Shown piece after piece: positions 1 to 5,667 of a stretch of 5,667 nucleotides of DNA; within the stretch, counting starts at the first letter, position 1, and each line of letters starts with the position of its first letter. The position numbers were made by a program, and so were the translations under genes. Location: assembly GCA_021797955.1 (NCBI GenBank), contig JAJZYV010000142.1:1-5667 (forward strand). The letters are read 5' to 3'. A model generated the notes under the pieces. The model did not search any database and was not told the DNA's origin. It was given only the letters and a program-made list of their open reading frames with translations. The stretch is from Thermoplasmata archaeon. Lineage in GTDB: Archaea; Thermoplasmatota; Thermoplasmata; Thermoplasmatales; Thermoplasmataceae.

Positions 1-1
1 T

Positions 2-691
2 CGTCTAATCGGGATGCTGAAGGACCAGGATGAATTAATAGGAGACTCCGCTTTTGCCCTGTCTGGCGGGATAGACAGCTCACTTCTTTTTTCAGTTCTA
101 GGTAATGGAAAACATGCCTACTGTGTAGGTGTTAAGGGATCACAGGACTTCGTATACGCTGAAGAACTATGCATATCATTAAGAGCAAACCTTACAAAAA
201 TATATGTTGAAAATAGTGATGTAATAGAATGCACCAGAATAGTGAAGAGTGTTGATCCGGGTATTTCTTTCCTGGATCTTGGTTTTGAGACCGTTCTGAC
301 CATCATTCTCTCAAGAATAAGTGAGGAGGCACTTGTTACGGGACAGGGAGCCGATGAGATTTTTTATGGTTACAGAAAATTTTCAGATGGAAGGGAAGAA
401 AGTAATATAAACAGCCTGGATAAGTTATACAAAATAACACTCCCCAGAGAGAGAAAAATTGCTGAATATTTTGGCAAGAAACTAATAACTCCCTATCTGG
501 AAAACGGGATTCCAGAATATTTCAGCACCTTGGACAGAAAGGTTCATCTTAATGACCTGAATAATAAATTGATAATAAGAGAAGCAGGGAGGATGTCAGG
601 ACTTCCTGAATCTATATTCAACAGGGGAAAGAAAGCGGCCCAGTATGGAACAGGCATCAAGAAGGTTCAGGAGAAGCTTGGACTTAAATAG
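2..691 (+). CDS. Asparagine synthase-related protein, stand-alone ATP-pyrophosphatase domain (5' end uncertain)
   Basis: This is a cytoplasmic ATP-dependent amide-forming enzyme of the asparagine synthetase C-terminal domain family. Counting from the ATG at 14, residues 17-23 are SGGIDSS, the PP-loop that binds ATP pyrophosphate. Residues 110-120 are GQGADEIFYGY, the second conserved asparagine synthetase motif. Residues 206-215 are KKAAQYGTGI, the C-terminal signature of the short archaeal form. The family adenylates a carboxylate and then amidates it, but the true substrate is not known here. At about 225 residues it lacks most of the 500-residue AsnB layout, and no glutaminase domain is visible. 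The frame stays open from 14 back to base 2, and the ATG at 14 has no good Shine-Dalgarno sequence, so the start may lie left of the window. An upstream glutaminase domain therefore cannot be fully excluded, although stand-alone archaeal proteins begin close to this point. The stop codon touches the ribosome binding site of the following transporter, which suggests one operon. Confidence 0.85.
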   Translation, partial: RLIGMLKDQDELIGDSAFALSGGIDSSLLFSVLGNGKHAYCVGVKGSQDFVYAEELCISLRANLTKIYVENSDVIECTRIVKSVDPGISFLDLGFETVLTIILSRISEEALVTGQGADEIFYGYRKFSDGREESNINSLDKLYKITLPRERKIAEYFGKKLITPYLENGIPEYFSTLDRKVHLNDLNNKLIIREAGRMSGLPESIFNRGKKAAQYGTGIKKVQEKLGLK

Positions 692-1856
692 AGGTGATTT
701 AAAACTGTATAAGTTAAGCGGAAAGAACAGTATTGTCCTCCTGCTATGCCTCAGGGCTCTTTACTCCATGAACTGGTACAATGTATCACCAATGTTATTC
801 AATATAACCTCAACCTATAGGGTAAATTCAGCACTTTCCGGTCTCATTCTTTCTGCATTTCTTATAGGAACTGGACTTTTCCAGATTCCATCAGGTCTAG
901 TAGCGTCTAAAATTGGATCAAAAAACACTGCACTAACGGGAATGGCTATAATGTCTGTAGCCGCCACCACATCACTTATTTCTCCGGACTTCACCGTTTT
1001 CCTTGTAACAAGATTCGTTGTTGGTCTTGGATCGGCATTCTTTTTTTCATCGGGAATCGCAGTTCTTAATGATATAGATGAAAGAAATGTAAGCAGAAAT
1101 ATTGCAGCATTTAACACCGCTTTTTCTGTGGGAGGTGGATTCGGTGTTGTTGGATTTGCGTATCTTCTACAGTTTACCTCATGGCAGAACCTCCTGGCTG
1201 CTGGAGGGGTAGTAACACTGGTTCTCACAATTGTCTCATTTATCCTTATTCCAGACCTGAGTGCAAAGAGTTCGAAGAGGAATGAATTCGGTAAAAATGT
1301 GTATAAAAGACTCACATCACGCCCTTTATTGCTTCTCTCAATGTCTCTGGCCGGTTACTGGGGTTTAAATTTCACTTTCGAGGAGTACCTGCAACCCTTC
1401 GCTGAAAAACTGGGTTTCAGTGGTCCAATATCAGGATTCATTGGTTCACTGTCCCTATTTGCCGGTCTTCTTGGAATGATCTTATTTGCATATTTTTCAA
1501 GTAAAAAGGCATCAGTTATACTGCCATCACTAGTTATATTCATTTCGGCTGTTCTGGCACTCCAGTTCTTTGGACTTTCGTATTATCTCTTTTTGACCGC
1601 CATACTTGGTGGAAGCATTAGTGTTATCATATTTTCACTTGAATACTCATACGTAGTGAAATTAGAAACAGAAAAACAGTTTGTAGCCCTTGGCATATCA
1701 ATAATGAATGCCCTTCAAATCGCAACAGGGTCCGCTATAACATTCCTGTTCGGTTACTTATTCTCTGTGAATGCAGATCTTTCTTGGGTAATCCTTGGAA
1801 TTATAGCGCTGATCTTCCTTCCTATGGGGATCTCCGTAATGAAACAAAAAAATTAA
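678..1856 (+). CDS. MFS transporter, 12 transmembrane helices, start codon ambiguous
   Basis: This is a complete major facilitator superfamily permease of the cytoplasmic membrane with 12 predicted helices in two bundles of six. Numbered from an upstream in-frame ATG at 645, helix 1 covers about residues 29-50. Helix 2 ends in a degenerate motif A, GLVASKIGSKNT, at 84-95, where the usual aspartate is serine. A basic central loop (about 205-226) precedes helix 7. The protein ends in helix 12 and a short basic tail. The substrate cannot be read from sequence, and either uptake or efflux is possible. The start needs care. ATG 645 would overlap the previous gene by 47 bases and has no ribosome site nearby. 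TTG 678, chosen here, has AGGAGA three bases upstream. The best Shine-Dalgarno (691-698) lies downstream of both and points to a CTG at 705. ATG 768 would delete half of helix 1. The gene is probably cotranscribed with the asparagine synthase-like gene. Confidence 0.88.
   Translation: MDLNRGDLKLYKLSGKNSIVLLLCLRALYSMNWYNVSPMLFNITSTYRVNSALSGLILSAFLIGTGLFQIPSGLVASKIGSKNTALTGMAIMSVAATTSLISPDFTVFLVTRFVVGLGSAFFFSSGIAVLNDIDERNVSRNIAAFNTAFSVGGGFGVVGFAYLLQFTSWQNLLAAGGVVTLVLTIVSFILIPDLSAKSSKRNEFGKNVYKRLTSRPLLLLSMSLAGYWGLNFTFEEYLQPFAEKLGFSGPISGFIGSLSLFAGLLGMILFAYFSSKKASVILPSLVIFISAVLALQFFGLSYYLFLTAILGGSISVIIFSLEYSYVVKLETEKQFVALGISIMNALQIATGSAITFLFGYLFSVNADLSWVILGIIALIFLPMGISVMKQKN
691..698 (+). promoter_or_regulatory. 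Strong Shine-Dalgarno sequence (GAGGTGAT) for the MFS gene
   Basis: GAGGTGAT is an eight-base match to the complement of the archaeal 16S rRNA 3' end, and it starts on the last base of the upstream stop codon. That is the classic layout for re-initiation on the next gene of an operon. No ATG, GTG or TTG lies at a normal distance in the MFS frame. The in-frame codon six bases downstream is CTG at 705, so the site may drive a rare CTG start. It could instead be a chance match inside the N-terminal codons. Confidence 0.5.
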
Positions 1857-2357
1857 GGATTTCAGAGAACATTGAAGCCGTAATCATCAAGTTATCAGAA
1901 TATTGAACAATCAATTGTTACAGTAGAATATGAACGCTCCTGAGAAATTCCGAAATTCATGAGAACATAAAGACTGCCCGGGGGGTCATAGGAGAAATAA
2001 CATTGCTTTGCCATAAGTAAGACATGAGAATTGCACGCGAAGAAAGGACCTCACTAAGCCTGATAACATAAATAGACTCTGGGAAACAAACGCACATTTC
2101 GTTAGCACAGTTCTTGATGCAATGGTATATTTCATGTTCATAAAGAATCGTTTCAGCAAGAAATGGATATAATACTTTGAGTTCTTGAAAGAGTTCTGTT
2201 AAATTCAATATTTATGGGCAGGATATTTATATGGAATTCATGCGCATTTTGACTAGAACCTAAATGGGATATTTCGGCCTTCTGAAATTATAGGAGAATC
2301 ATTCCTGAAATTGTTGTACTTCGAAAATATAATATTGAAAGGTAAGGAATCTGGAAT
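1857..2357. other. Gene-poor convergent junction between the two operons
   Basis: This stretch of about 500 bases lies between the ends of the + strand MFS gene and the - strand ABC permease gene, and it holds no intact gene on either strand. Its middle (1963-2172) is a decayed transposase. The left flank (1857-1962) has a small inverted repeat, AACAAT-ca-ATTGTT at 1906-1919, and possibly more transposase residue in a shifted frame. The right flank (2173-2357) is AT-rich, with a TATA-like GGATATTTATATGG at 2221-2234 that leads to no convincing gene. Only short T-runs are seen as possible archaeal terminators for either operon. No terminal inverted repeats or target-site duplications were recognised by eye. 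Confidence 0.6.
1963..2172 (+). pseudogene. Decayed DDE transposase fragment (rve / integrase core)
   Basis: One + strand frame reads through the start of an integrase core domain but has a stop at 2014-2016 and ends at a stop at 2170-2172. Visible pieces are RRKDLTKPDNINRLWETN (2038-2091), then HFVST (2095-2109) and MVYFMFIKNRFSKKWI (2122-2169). The order and spacing N-x-LW-x-T-[D]...[FY]V-x-T...V[VI]-x-[FD]-FS-[RK]-K match the beginning of rve domains in IS3/IS481-like transposases. The first catalytic aspartate should follow WET; here it is asparagine (AAC at 2089-2091), one transition from GAC. The rest of the domain, with the second aspartate and the glutamate, is not found downstream. 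A stretch upstream in another frame (about 1893-1964, ending EIPKFMR) may be more of the N-terminal region after a frameshift. Family membership is judged by motif recognition only. The piece must be non-functional. Confidence 0.6.
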
Positions 2358-3839
2358 TCAGAACTTCCTGTGCCACAGTATTAATCCTATGATCAGAGGA
2401 ATTATGACCCAAGGCAGTATAAGGTAAACAGTTTCAGGAAATGGCAGCCTGAAGGCACATACTGCCCCTCCCAGGCTGGGAAATTTTGAATTCACATAGA
2501 TAGTGTAGGCGCTGAATGGATCAACTAGGGATATTTCTTTAATTGTCAGTGCACTCTCAATTCCCATAAGACCGGACACTGTAGATATTAGTTTTCCAAG
2601 GACATAATAGAGGAACATTACGGAAACTAGTGGATACGCTATAATTTTTGTGAGGCTTGTCGTCTTTGATGCAAACATGAATGTGAATGATATGCCCATT
2701 AAACCGAGCATTTCGAACAATATGAATAAACGCAACATGTAATTCAATGGTGGAAAGGTTCCATCAAGAAACTCCACAGATTCATATGATACCAGCAATG
2801 TGATCATCGTTGTTGCAAGCAAAGCTATTATGGCAGTCAGGTATTTTCCCGTAAAGTACTGTCTCTTGTTGTATGGCATTGAGAGATAGAATTCTGCCTG
2901 TCCCGATGACACTGGAATACCAAATGTGAATATGGACAGTATAATTACAAATATCAGGAAGAATATGGATAAGGAATGTATATATTCATAGAATACACCC
3001 GATGTTAGAGAAGAAACAGAAGGCACAGAATACAGAAGAACCTTATAATTTGCATCGGATGCAGATTCGTTCTGTTTCATAACTAAAAATATAGTACTAT
3101 CATCATTGGTCACAAGATTGGAAGACGTCCATGATCCGTTTACCTTATCTTCCAGGACACCATAAATGTTCTTTGTTGTGGGAGGATATGACAGTTTTAT
3201 GACCTTGTGATAGAAATTGCCCAGACAACCAAGATTGATGGTAGCACCATCCGATTCGAGGAGTCTGTACTGCCTCATGGGGGCCTTGGTGAAATTGCTT
3301 GATGCATATACAAGTTCAAGATACCCCTTATATGCAAGTCCTTTGTCGTACACTGTCGAATAGGACATATAACTGTAATTGGGGGAGTTTGTTGGAAATA
3401 CACTAGCTCCACAGTGAGACTCTGATATACGACAGCACCACATCTTATCTGATTTGAATGATCCAGTTCCCATACCTGTCTGGTTCAATGTTATGTTCAC
3501 ATAGTGTGTTTTATTACCACTTATATATCCATTGGAGGGCTTAGCAGGCGAAAATGTAACCGTAACGTTGGCGCCTGAGAAAGGTCTTCCACAGGTTGCG
3601 TGGTAGTACTGCACAGTTACATAATATGTACCGTTACGGTATACTAATGTTGAATCAAGCAGTCTAGATGTACCAATACTATTATTTTCTATGGGAGAAT
3701 CTGCGAATGCCAGCAGTGAACCTGTCACAATGAACAAAACCACTATGAGGGCAAAGGACTTCTTTGCAAAGCTGTTTCCTATGATTCTGTATGTTTTATT
3801 CCCTGATCGCTTTCCTGAAGAATTCCTCAATATCCTCAC
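2358..3839 (-). CDS. ABC-2 type permease with large sequon-rich extracytoplasmic domain
   Basis: This is the membrane subunit of an ABC exporter, 493 residues long. A basic cytoplasmic tail leads into helix 1 (about 27-46). Residues 48-280 then lie outside the cell, and five helices follow (about 283-307, 330-351, 365-390, 396-417, 470-488), giving the six-helix ABC-2 fold. Between helices 2 and 3, SMPYNKRQYFTGKYL (320-334) matches the cytoplasmic coupling segment where such permeases contact the ATPase. The outside domain begins with a probable beta-sandwich: the stretch GANVTVT...NGTG-like turns (89-127) resembles Ig-like modules. It holds ten N-x-S/T sequons (N52, 69, 91, 109, 115, 119, 154, 182, 234, 257) and five cysteines (83, 135, 136, 143, 205). 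The start is GTG, overlapping the ATPase gene by 44 bases, and has a strong GGAGG site three bases upstream. The transported substrate is unknown. The domain may bind substrate or a surface partner, which is inference. Confidence 0.87.
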   Translation of the reverse strand: MRILRNSSGKRSGNKTYRIIGNSFAKKSFALIVVLFIVTGSLLAFADSPIENNSIGTSRLLDSTLVYRNGTYYVTVQYYHATCGRPFSGANVTVTFSPAKPSNGYISGNKTHYVNITLNQTGMGTGSFKSDKMWCCRISESHCGASVFPTNSPNYSYMSYSTVYDKGLAYKGYLELVYASSNFTKAPMRQYRLLESDGATINLGCLGNFYHKVIKLSYPPTTKNIYGVLEDKVNGSWTSSNLVTNDDSTIFLVMKQNESASDANYKVLLYSVPSVSSLTSGVFYEYIHSLSIFFLIFVIILSIFTFGIPVSSGQAEFYLSMPYNKRQYFTGKYLTAIIALLATTMITLLVSYESVEFLDGTFPPLNYMLRLFILFEMLGLMGISFTFMFASKTTSLTKIIAYPLVSVMFLYYVLGKLISTVSGLMGIESALTIKEISLVDPFSAYTIYVNSKFPSLGGAVCAFRLPFPETVYLILPWVIIPLIIGLILWHRKF

Positions 3840-4734
3840 TTTCCTCCTTTACAGATATGATATTCAGGCCCATATTGTCAAGCCTGTCTGCTATCTTGTA
3901 TGACTTTCCAAGACCTAAGGTTGGTTTTCTGATAACCACCTCATACTGTTTTTCCACTGCAAGTGGTTCTATTCTTACCTCACCATATTCCTCTAATTGT
4001 TTATCCAAATCCTTCATTCTTCCCTGATCCAGTGACTGCACCCTTATCCTGATAATGCCCTCAGTATCAAGGGATGATACCTTTACATCTTTCACAATCT
4101 TTCCATCATTGATAATAACGATTCTGTCACATATTCCCTTTATCTCACTGAGGATGTGTGTTGACAGAAGTATGGCTTTTCCCTGCTTCTTCAGATTGAG
4201 TATATGGTTTCTGAGAAATTCTATACCGTTCGGATCCAGTCCGTTGAATGTTTCATCCATGAGATAGTTTTCAGAATTCTGAAACATGCCAATGGCGATG
4301 TGTATCCTCTTCTTCATTCCGTTTGACATACTTCCTATTCTCTTATTGATATTTTCCGTCATGGATACCTTTGCCATGCATTCCTCAAAACGATCCCTCG
4401 TTTCTTTTCCGGTGTAGGAAAGATAGTTGCCCAGTTCATGAAAAATATCTTTGGGTTTCTCCATGGCATCCAGCATGGGGAATTCTGGAACCCATGAGAT
4501 CTCAGATGCGATTTCAATCTTTTTCTTTATTATGGAAGTATCATTGATCAGTACATCGCCCTTGGATGGGTGCAGCACTCCACATGCAATCTTCATTGTA
4601 GTGGTCTTACCGGCACCATTCAAACCGGCAAATCCTACAATCTCTCCCGGGGATATTTCAATGGAAACATCCCTGAGAACATCTTTCTTTCCAAATGCCC
4701 TTGATATGTGCTGTATATTAATAGACAATGGCAT
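3796..4734 (-). CDS. ABC transporter ATP-binding protein (exporter type, DRR/ABC-2 partner)
   Basis: This is the 312-residue cytoplasmic ATPase that powers the ABC-2 permease encoded next. All nucleotide-binding motifs are in place: Walker A GLNGAGKTT (37-45), signature SMSNGMKKR (135-143), Walker B YLMDE (157-161) with catalytic glutamate E161, D-loop GLDP (165-168) and switch histidine H193 in STHILSE. At the Q-loop the glutamine is replaced by glutamate in WVPEFP (81-86), a variant also common in relatives reading YLPE, so activity is expected. Residues from about 220 to 312 form an accessory C-terminal region of alternating strands and helices, as in many DRR-type ATPases. The gene starts with ATG at 4734. 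No Shine-Dalgarno is present, but a TATA box sits about 20 bases upstream, so the message is probably leaderless. It is first in a two-gene operon and overlaps the permease by 44 bases. The substrate (drug, lipid, peptide or glycan) cannot be told. Confidence 0.93.
   Translation of the reverse strand: MPLSINIQHISRAFGKKDVLRDVSIEISPGEIVGFAGLNGAGKTTTMKIACGVLHPSKGDVLINDTSIIKKKIEIASEISWVPEFPMLDAMEKPKDIFHELGNYLSYTGKETRDRFEECMAKVSMTENINKRIGSMSNGMKKRIHIAIGMFQNSENYLMDETFNGLDPNGIEFLRNHILNLKKQGKAILLSTHILSEIKGICDRIVIINDGKIVKDVKVSSLDTEGIIRIRVQSLDQGRMKDLDKQLEEYGEVRIEPLAVEKQYEVVIRKPTLGLGKSYKIADRLDNMGLNIISVKEESEDIEEFFRKAIRE
3843..3850 (-). promoter_or_regulatory. Shine-Dalgarno sequence (AAAGGAGG) deciding the permease GTG start
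   Basis: Read on the - strand, AAAGGAGG lies three bases before the GTG at 3839-3837, inside the 3' end of the ATPase gene. It is the reason for choosing this GTG: the nearest in-frame alternative, a TTG three codons on, is twelve bases away, and no ATG occurs until residue 123. The arrangement predicts translational coupling between ATPase and permease. Confidence 0.7.
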
Positions 4735-4749
4735 TGAATAATAAATGTC

Positions 4750-4757
4750 TTATTTAA
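4750..4757 (-). promoter_or_regulatory. Archaeal TATA box of the ABC exporter operon
   Basis: The - strand reads TTAAATAA, preceded by the purine-rich CAAAAGAC that could serve as a BRE element. Its first base lies 23 bases before the ATG of the ATPase gene. Archaeal transcription usually starts about 25 bases downstream of the TATA centre, which places the start at or within a few bases of the ATG. With no ribosome binding site between, this fits a leaderless mRNA. Confidence 0.6.
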
Positions 4758-4795
4758 GTCTTTTGTTAAGAATGAAAACATACTTCACCACCATG

Positions 4796-4807
4796 TGTTA
4801 TATAACA
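4796..4807. promoter_or_regulatory. Perfect 12-bp palindrome upstream of the ABC promoter (possible operator)
   Basis: TGTTATATAACA is its own reverse complement and lies about 40 bases upstream of the ABC operon TATA box. Dyads of this size are typical binding sites for dimeric helix-turn-helix regulators, and a site upstream of the TATA box would suit an activator. The central TATATA could also act as a second TATA element. No regulator gene lies within the window. Confidence 0.35.
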
Positions 4808-4952
4808 TTGTAAGGGCAAAATTTCTTGACGGGATTGCGTAAGCTATGCAAATTTAGGAAAAATAATGGTGTAAATATTAATTTAATCAACAGAAGAATG
4901 GGAATTTGTTTTAATCACATACAAGTCAACAGCCATTCAATCGAAACAACGG

Positions 4953-4978
4953 AAAAAGGATGGTTTTTTGGAAAAGCC
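4953..4978 (-). terminator. Possible weak terminator after the right-edge MFS gene
   Basis: Just past the stop codon of the right-hand MFS gene, 4962-4978 can fold into a seven-pair hairpin with a three-base loop (one G-T pair on the + strand). On the - strand it is followed four bases later by five Ts (4957-4953). The stem is mostly A-T, so it would be weak. Archaea often terminate at T-tracts alone, so the T-run may matter more than the stem. Confidence 0.3.
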
Positions 4979-4981
4979 CAA

Positions 4982-5667
4982 TTAATTATTGTGCTCCCTC
5001 ATGTTGACTTTCTTCCACAGTGGGATGAATGAAAGGAAAAATATGGTCCCTATTATCGTAAAGGGATACCATATCAACCCAAGATCTGCTGAGAATACTG
5101 TGAGAAAGAATGTTCCAAGTACAGGTGCAATTGGTGTAACCATTCCGGTAAGCACCTGGAATGATGTGAAATACTGTCCTCTCTTATTAACCGGTGCTAT
5201 CCTGCTTATGACAGTGTTGATTGATGGAGAGACGATGTTTTCACCCATGGTTATTAAAATGGTGTCAATAACAAGGAAAATGAATCCCCTGAAGAATGGC
5301 AAAAGGGAAAAAGAGAATAGATACACAATATAACCAAGATTGATCCTTGTGATGTCTTCCATCTTACTAAGAAGCCTGTTTACCGGAAGCTGTCCAAGAG
5401 TGACGACAACCCCATTAACAGAATAGAGTAATCCTATATCAAAATCAGACATGTTATCAAAACCCTTCCAGAAGAAAGTGAGTGTTGTTCCCCACTGACC
5501 CAGAATCAGGTAAAACAATGAAATAAGAATTGCAACAATGAAAAATGGCCTATCCTTGAAAGCCTTGAAGATATCTGGCTTCATGTTAACCGAATCGTCC
5601 TTTTCACTCTCCACTTTTTTCTGCTGCTTTTTCAGGAACTTTGCATAAATAAACAGTTCTGAGAATG
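4982..5667 (-). CDS. MFS transporter, multidrug-efflux (DHA1) type, C-terminal half only (cut by window edge)
   Basis: This is the C-terminal bundle of a major facilitator permease in the cytoplasmic membrane. The frame has no stop back to base 5667, and a GTG at 5614 falls in the charged central loop (FLKKQQKKVESEKDD), so it is not the real start. Counted from that GTG, six helices follow at about 22-44, 58-83, 91-109, 110-137, 147-174 and 178-199. Helix 10 and the loop after it read MGENIVSPSINTVISRIAP then NKRGQYF (144-150), a pattern of drug-efflux relatives where a G-E pair precedes a proline and an RG-x-Y loop. The protein ends in a short charged tail (KKVNMREHNN). Its promoter lies outside the window. 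It points the same way as the ABC operon, but 247 bases and a separate promoter lie between, so they are likely independent units. Export of toxic compounds is a reasonable guess, but the substrate is unknown. Confidence 0.85.
   Translation of the reverse strand, partial: FSELFIYAKFLKKQQKKVESEKDDSVNMKPDIFKAFKDRPFFIVAILISLFYLILGQWGTTLTFFWKGFDNMSDFDIGLLYSVNGVVVTLGQLPVNRLLSKMEDITRINLGYIVYLFSFSLLPFFRGFIFLVIDTILITMGENIVSPSINTVISRIAPVNKRGQYFTSFQVLTGMVTPIAPVLGTFFLTVFSADLGLIWYPFTIIGTIFFLSFIPLWKKVNMREHNN

Noticed and set aside
815..1315. Reverse-strand 166-residue frame inside the first MFS gene
   Set aside because: It is the antisense reflection of a hydrophobic membrane protein with well-placed helices; its own sequence is low-quality, proline/threonine-rich and without motifs.
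1957..2208. Reverse-strand 83-residue reading frame starting at TTG, cysteine-rich, with TATA-like sequence upstream
   Set aside because: It lies antisense to recognisable transposase remains on the + strand, starts with a weak codon without a ribosome site, and shows no family features of its own.
2221..2234. TATA-like sequence GGATATTTATATGG as a promoter
   Set aside because: It reads equally on both strands, and no credible gene starts downstream of it either way. It probably reflects AT-rich intergenic DNA or a remnant insertion-sequence flank.
4451..4741. + strand frame opposite the ABC ATPase N-terminus
   Set aside because: It is antisense to the Walker A region of a clearly functional ATPase and has no independent support.
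4826..5032. + strand frame of 68 residues in the region between the ABC promoter and the right-hand MFS gene
   Set aside because: It overlaps the 3' end of the MFS gene on the opposite strand, has no ribosome site or recognisable motif, and would read through the possible terminator.
1..5667. CRISPR arrays, tRNA or rRNA genes, toxin-antitoxin pairs, defence modules
   Set aside because: No regularly spaced repeats, cloverleaf arms with a CCA-proximal TTC loop, or small paired genes with known motifs were seen on either strand.

Overview
The window most likely comes from an archaeon, probably one of the Thermoplasmata (the Thermoplasma/Ferroplasma/Cuniculiplasma kind). The evidence is indirect. 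A clean archaeal TATA box lies about 20 bases upstream of an ATG, which fits a leaderless transcript. Genes inside operons have GGAGG-type ribosome binding sites. The asparagine-synthase-like protein has the short form and C-terminal KKAAQYGTGI motif typical of archaea. One membrane protein has an outside domain crowded with N-x-S/T sequons, as expected of archaea that N-glycosylate their surface. The DNA is moderately AT-rich and arginine is often AGA/AGG. Genus cannot be settled from the sequence alone.

Layout. Positions 1-1856 (+ strand) hold a two-gene operon: an asparagine synthase-related ATP-pyrophosphatase, possibly cut by the left edge, followed by a complete 12-helix MFS transporter whose start codon is unclear. 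Positions 1857-2357 hold no intact gene, but they contain the decayed remains of a DDE (rve-type) transposase on the + strand. Positions 2358-4734 (- strand) hold an ABC exporter operon: the ATPase is transcribed first, and the ABC-2 permease overlaps its end by 44 bases. The permease carries an unusual, sequon-rich, cysteine-containing domain of about 230 residues outside the cell. Positions 4735-4981 hold the ABC promoter, a perfect 12-base palindrome upstream of it and a weak terminator for the next gene. Positions 4982-5667 (- strand) hold the C-terminal half of a second MFS transporter, of the multidrug-efflux (DHA1) type, running off the right edge.

How the parts fit. Three of the four units are membrane transport systems, so this looks like an accessory transport neighbourhood. 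The ATPase and permease clearly form one exporter. The amidotransferase-like enzyme and the first MFS protein share a transcript and may act together, with the enzyme making or modifying an amide-containing compound and the MFS protein moving it; this is inference. The transposase relic shows that insertion sequences have visited the convergent junction between the two operons. No RNA gene, CRISPR array or intact mobile element was seen.
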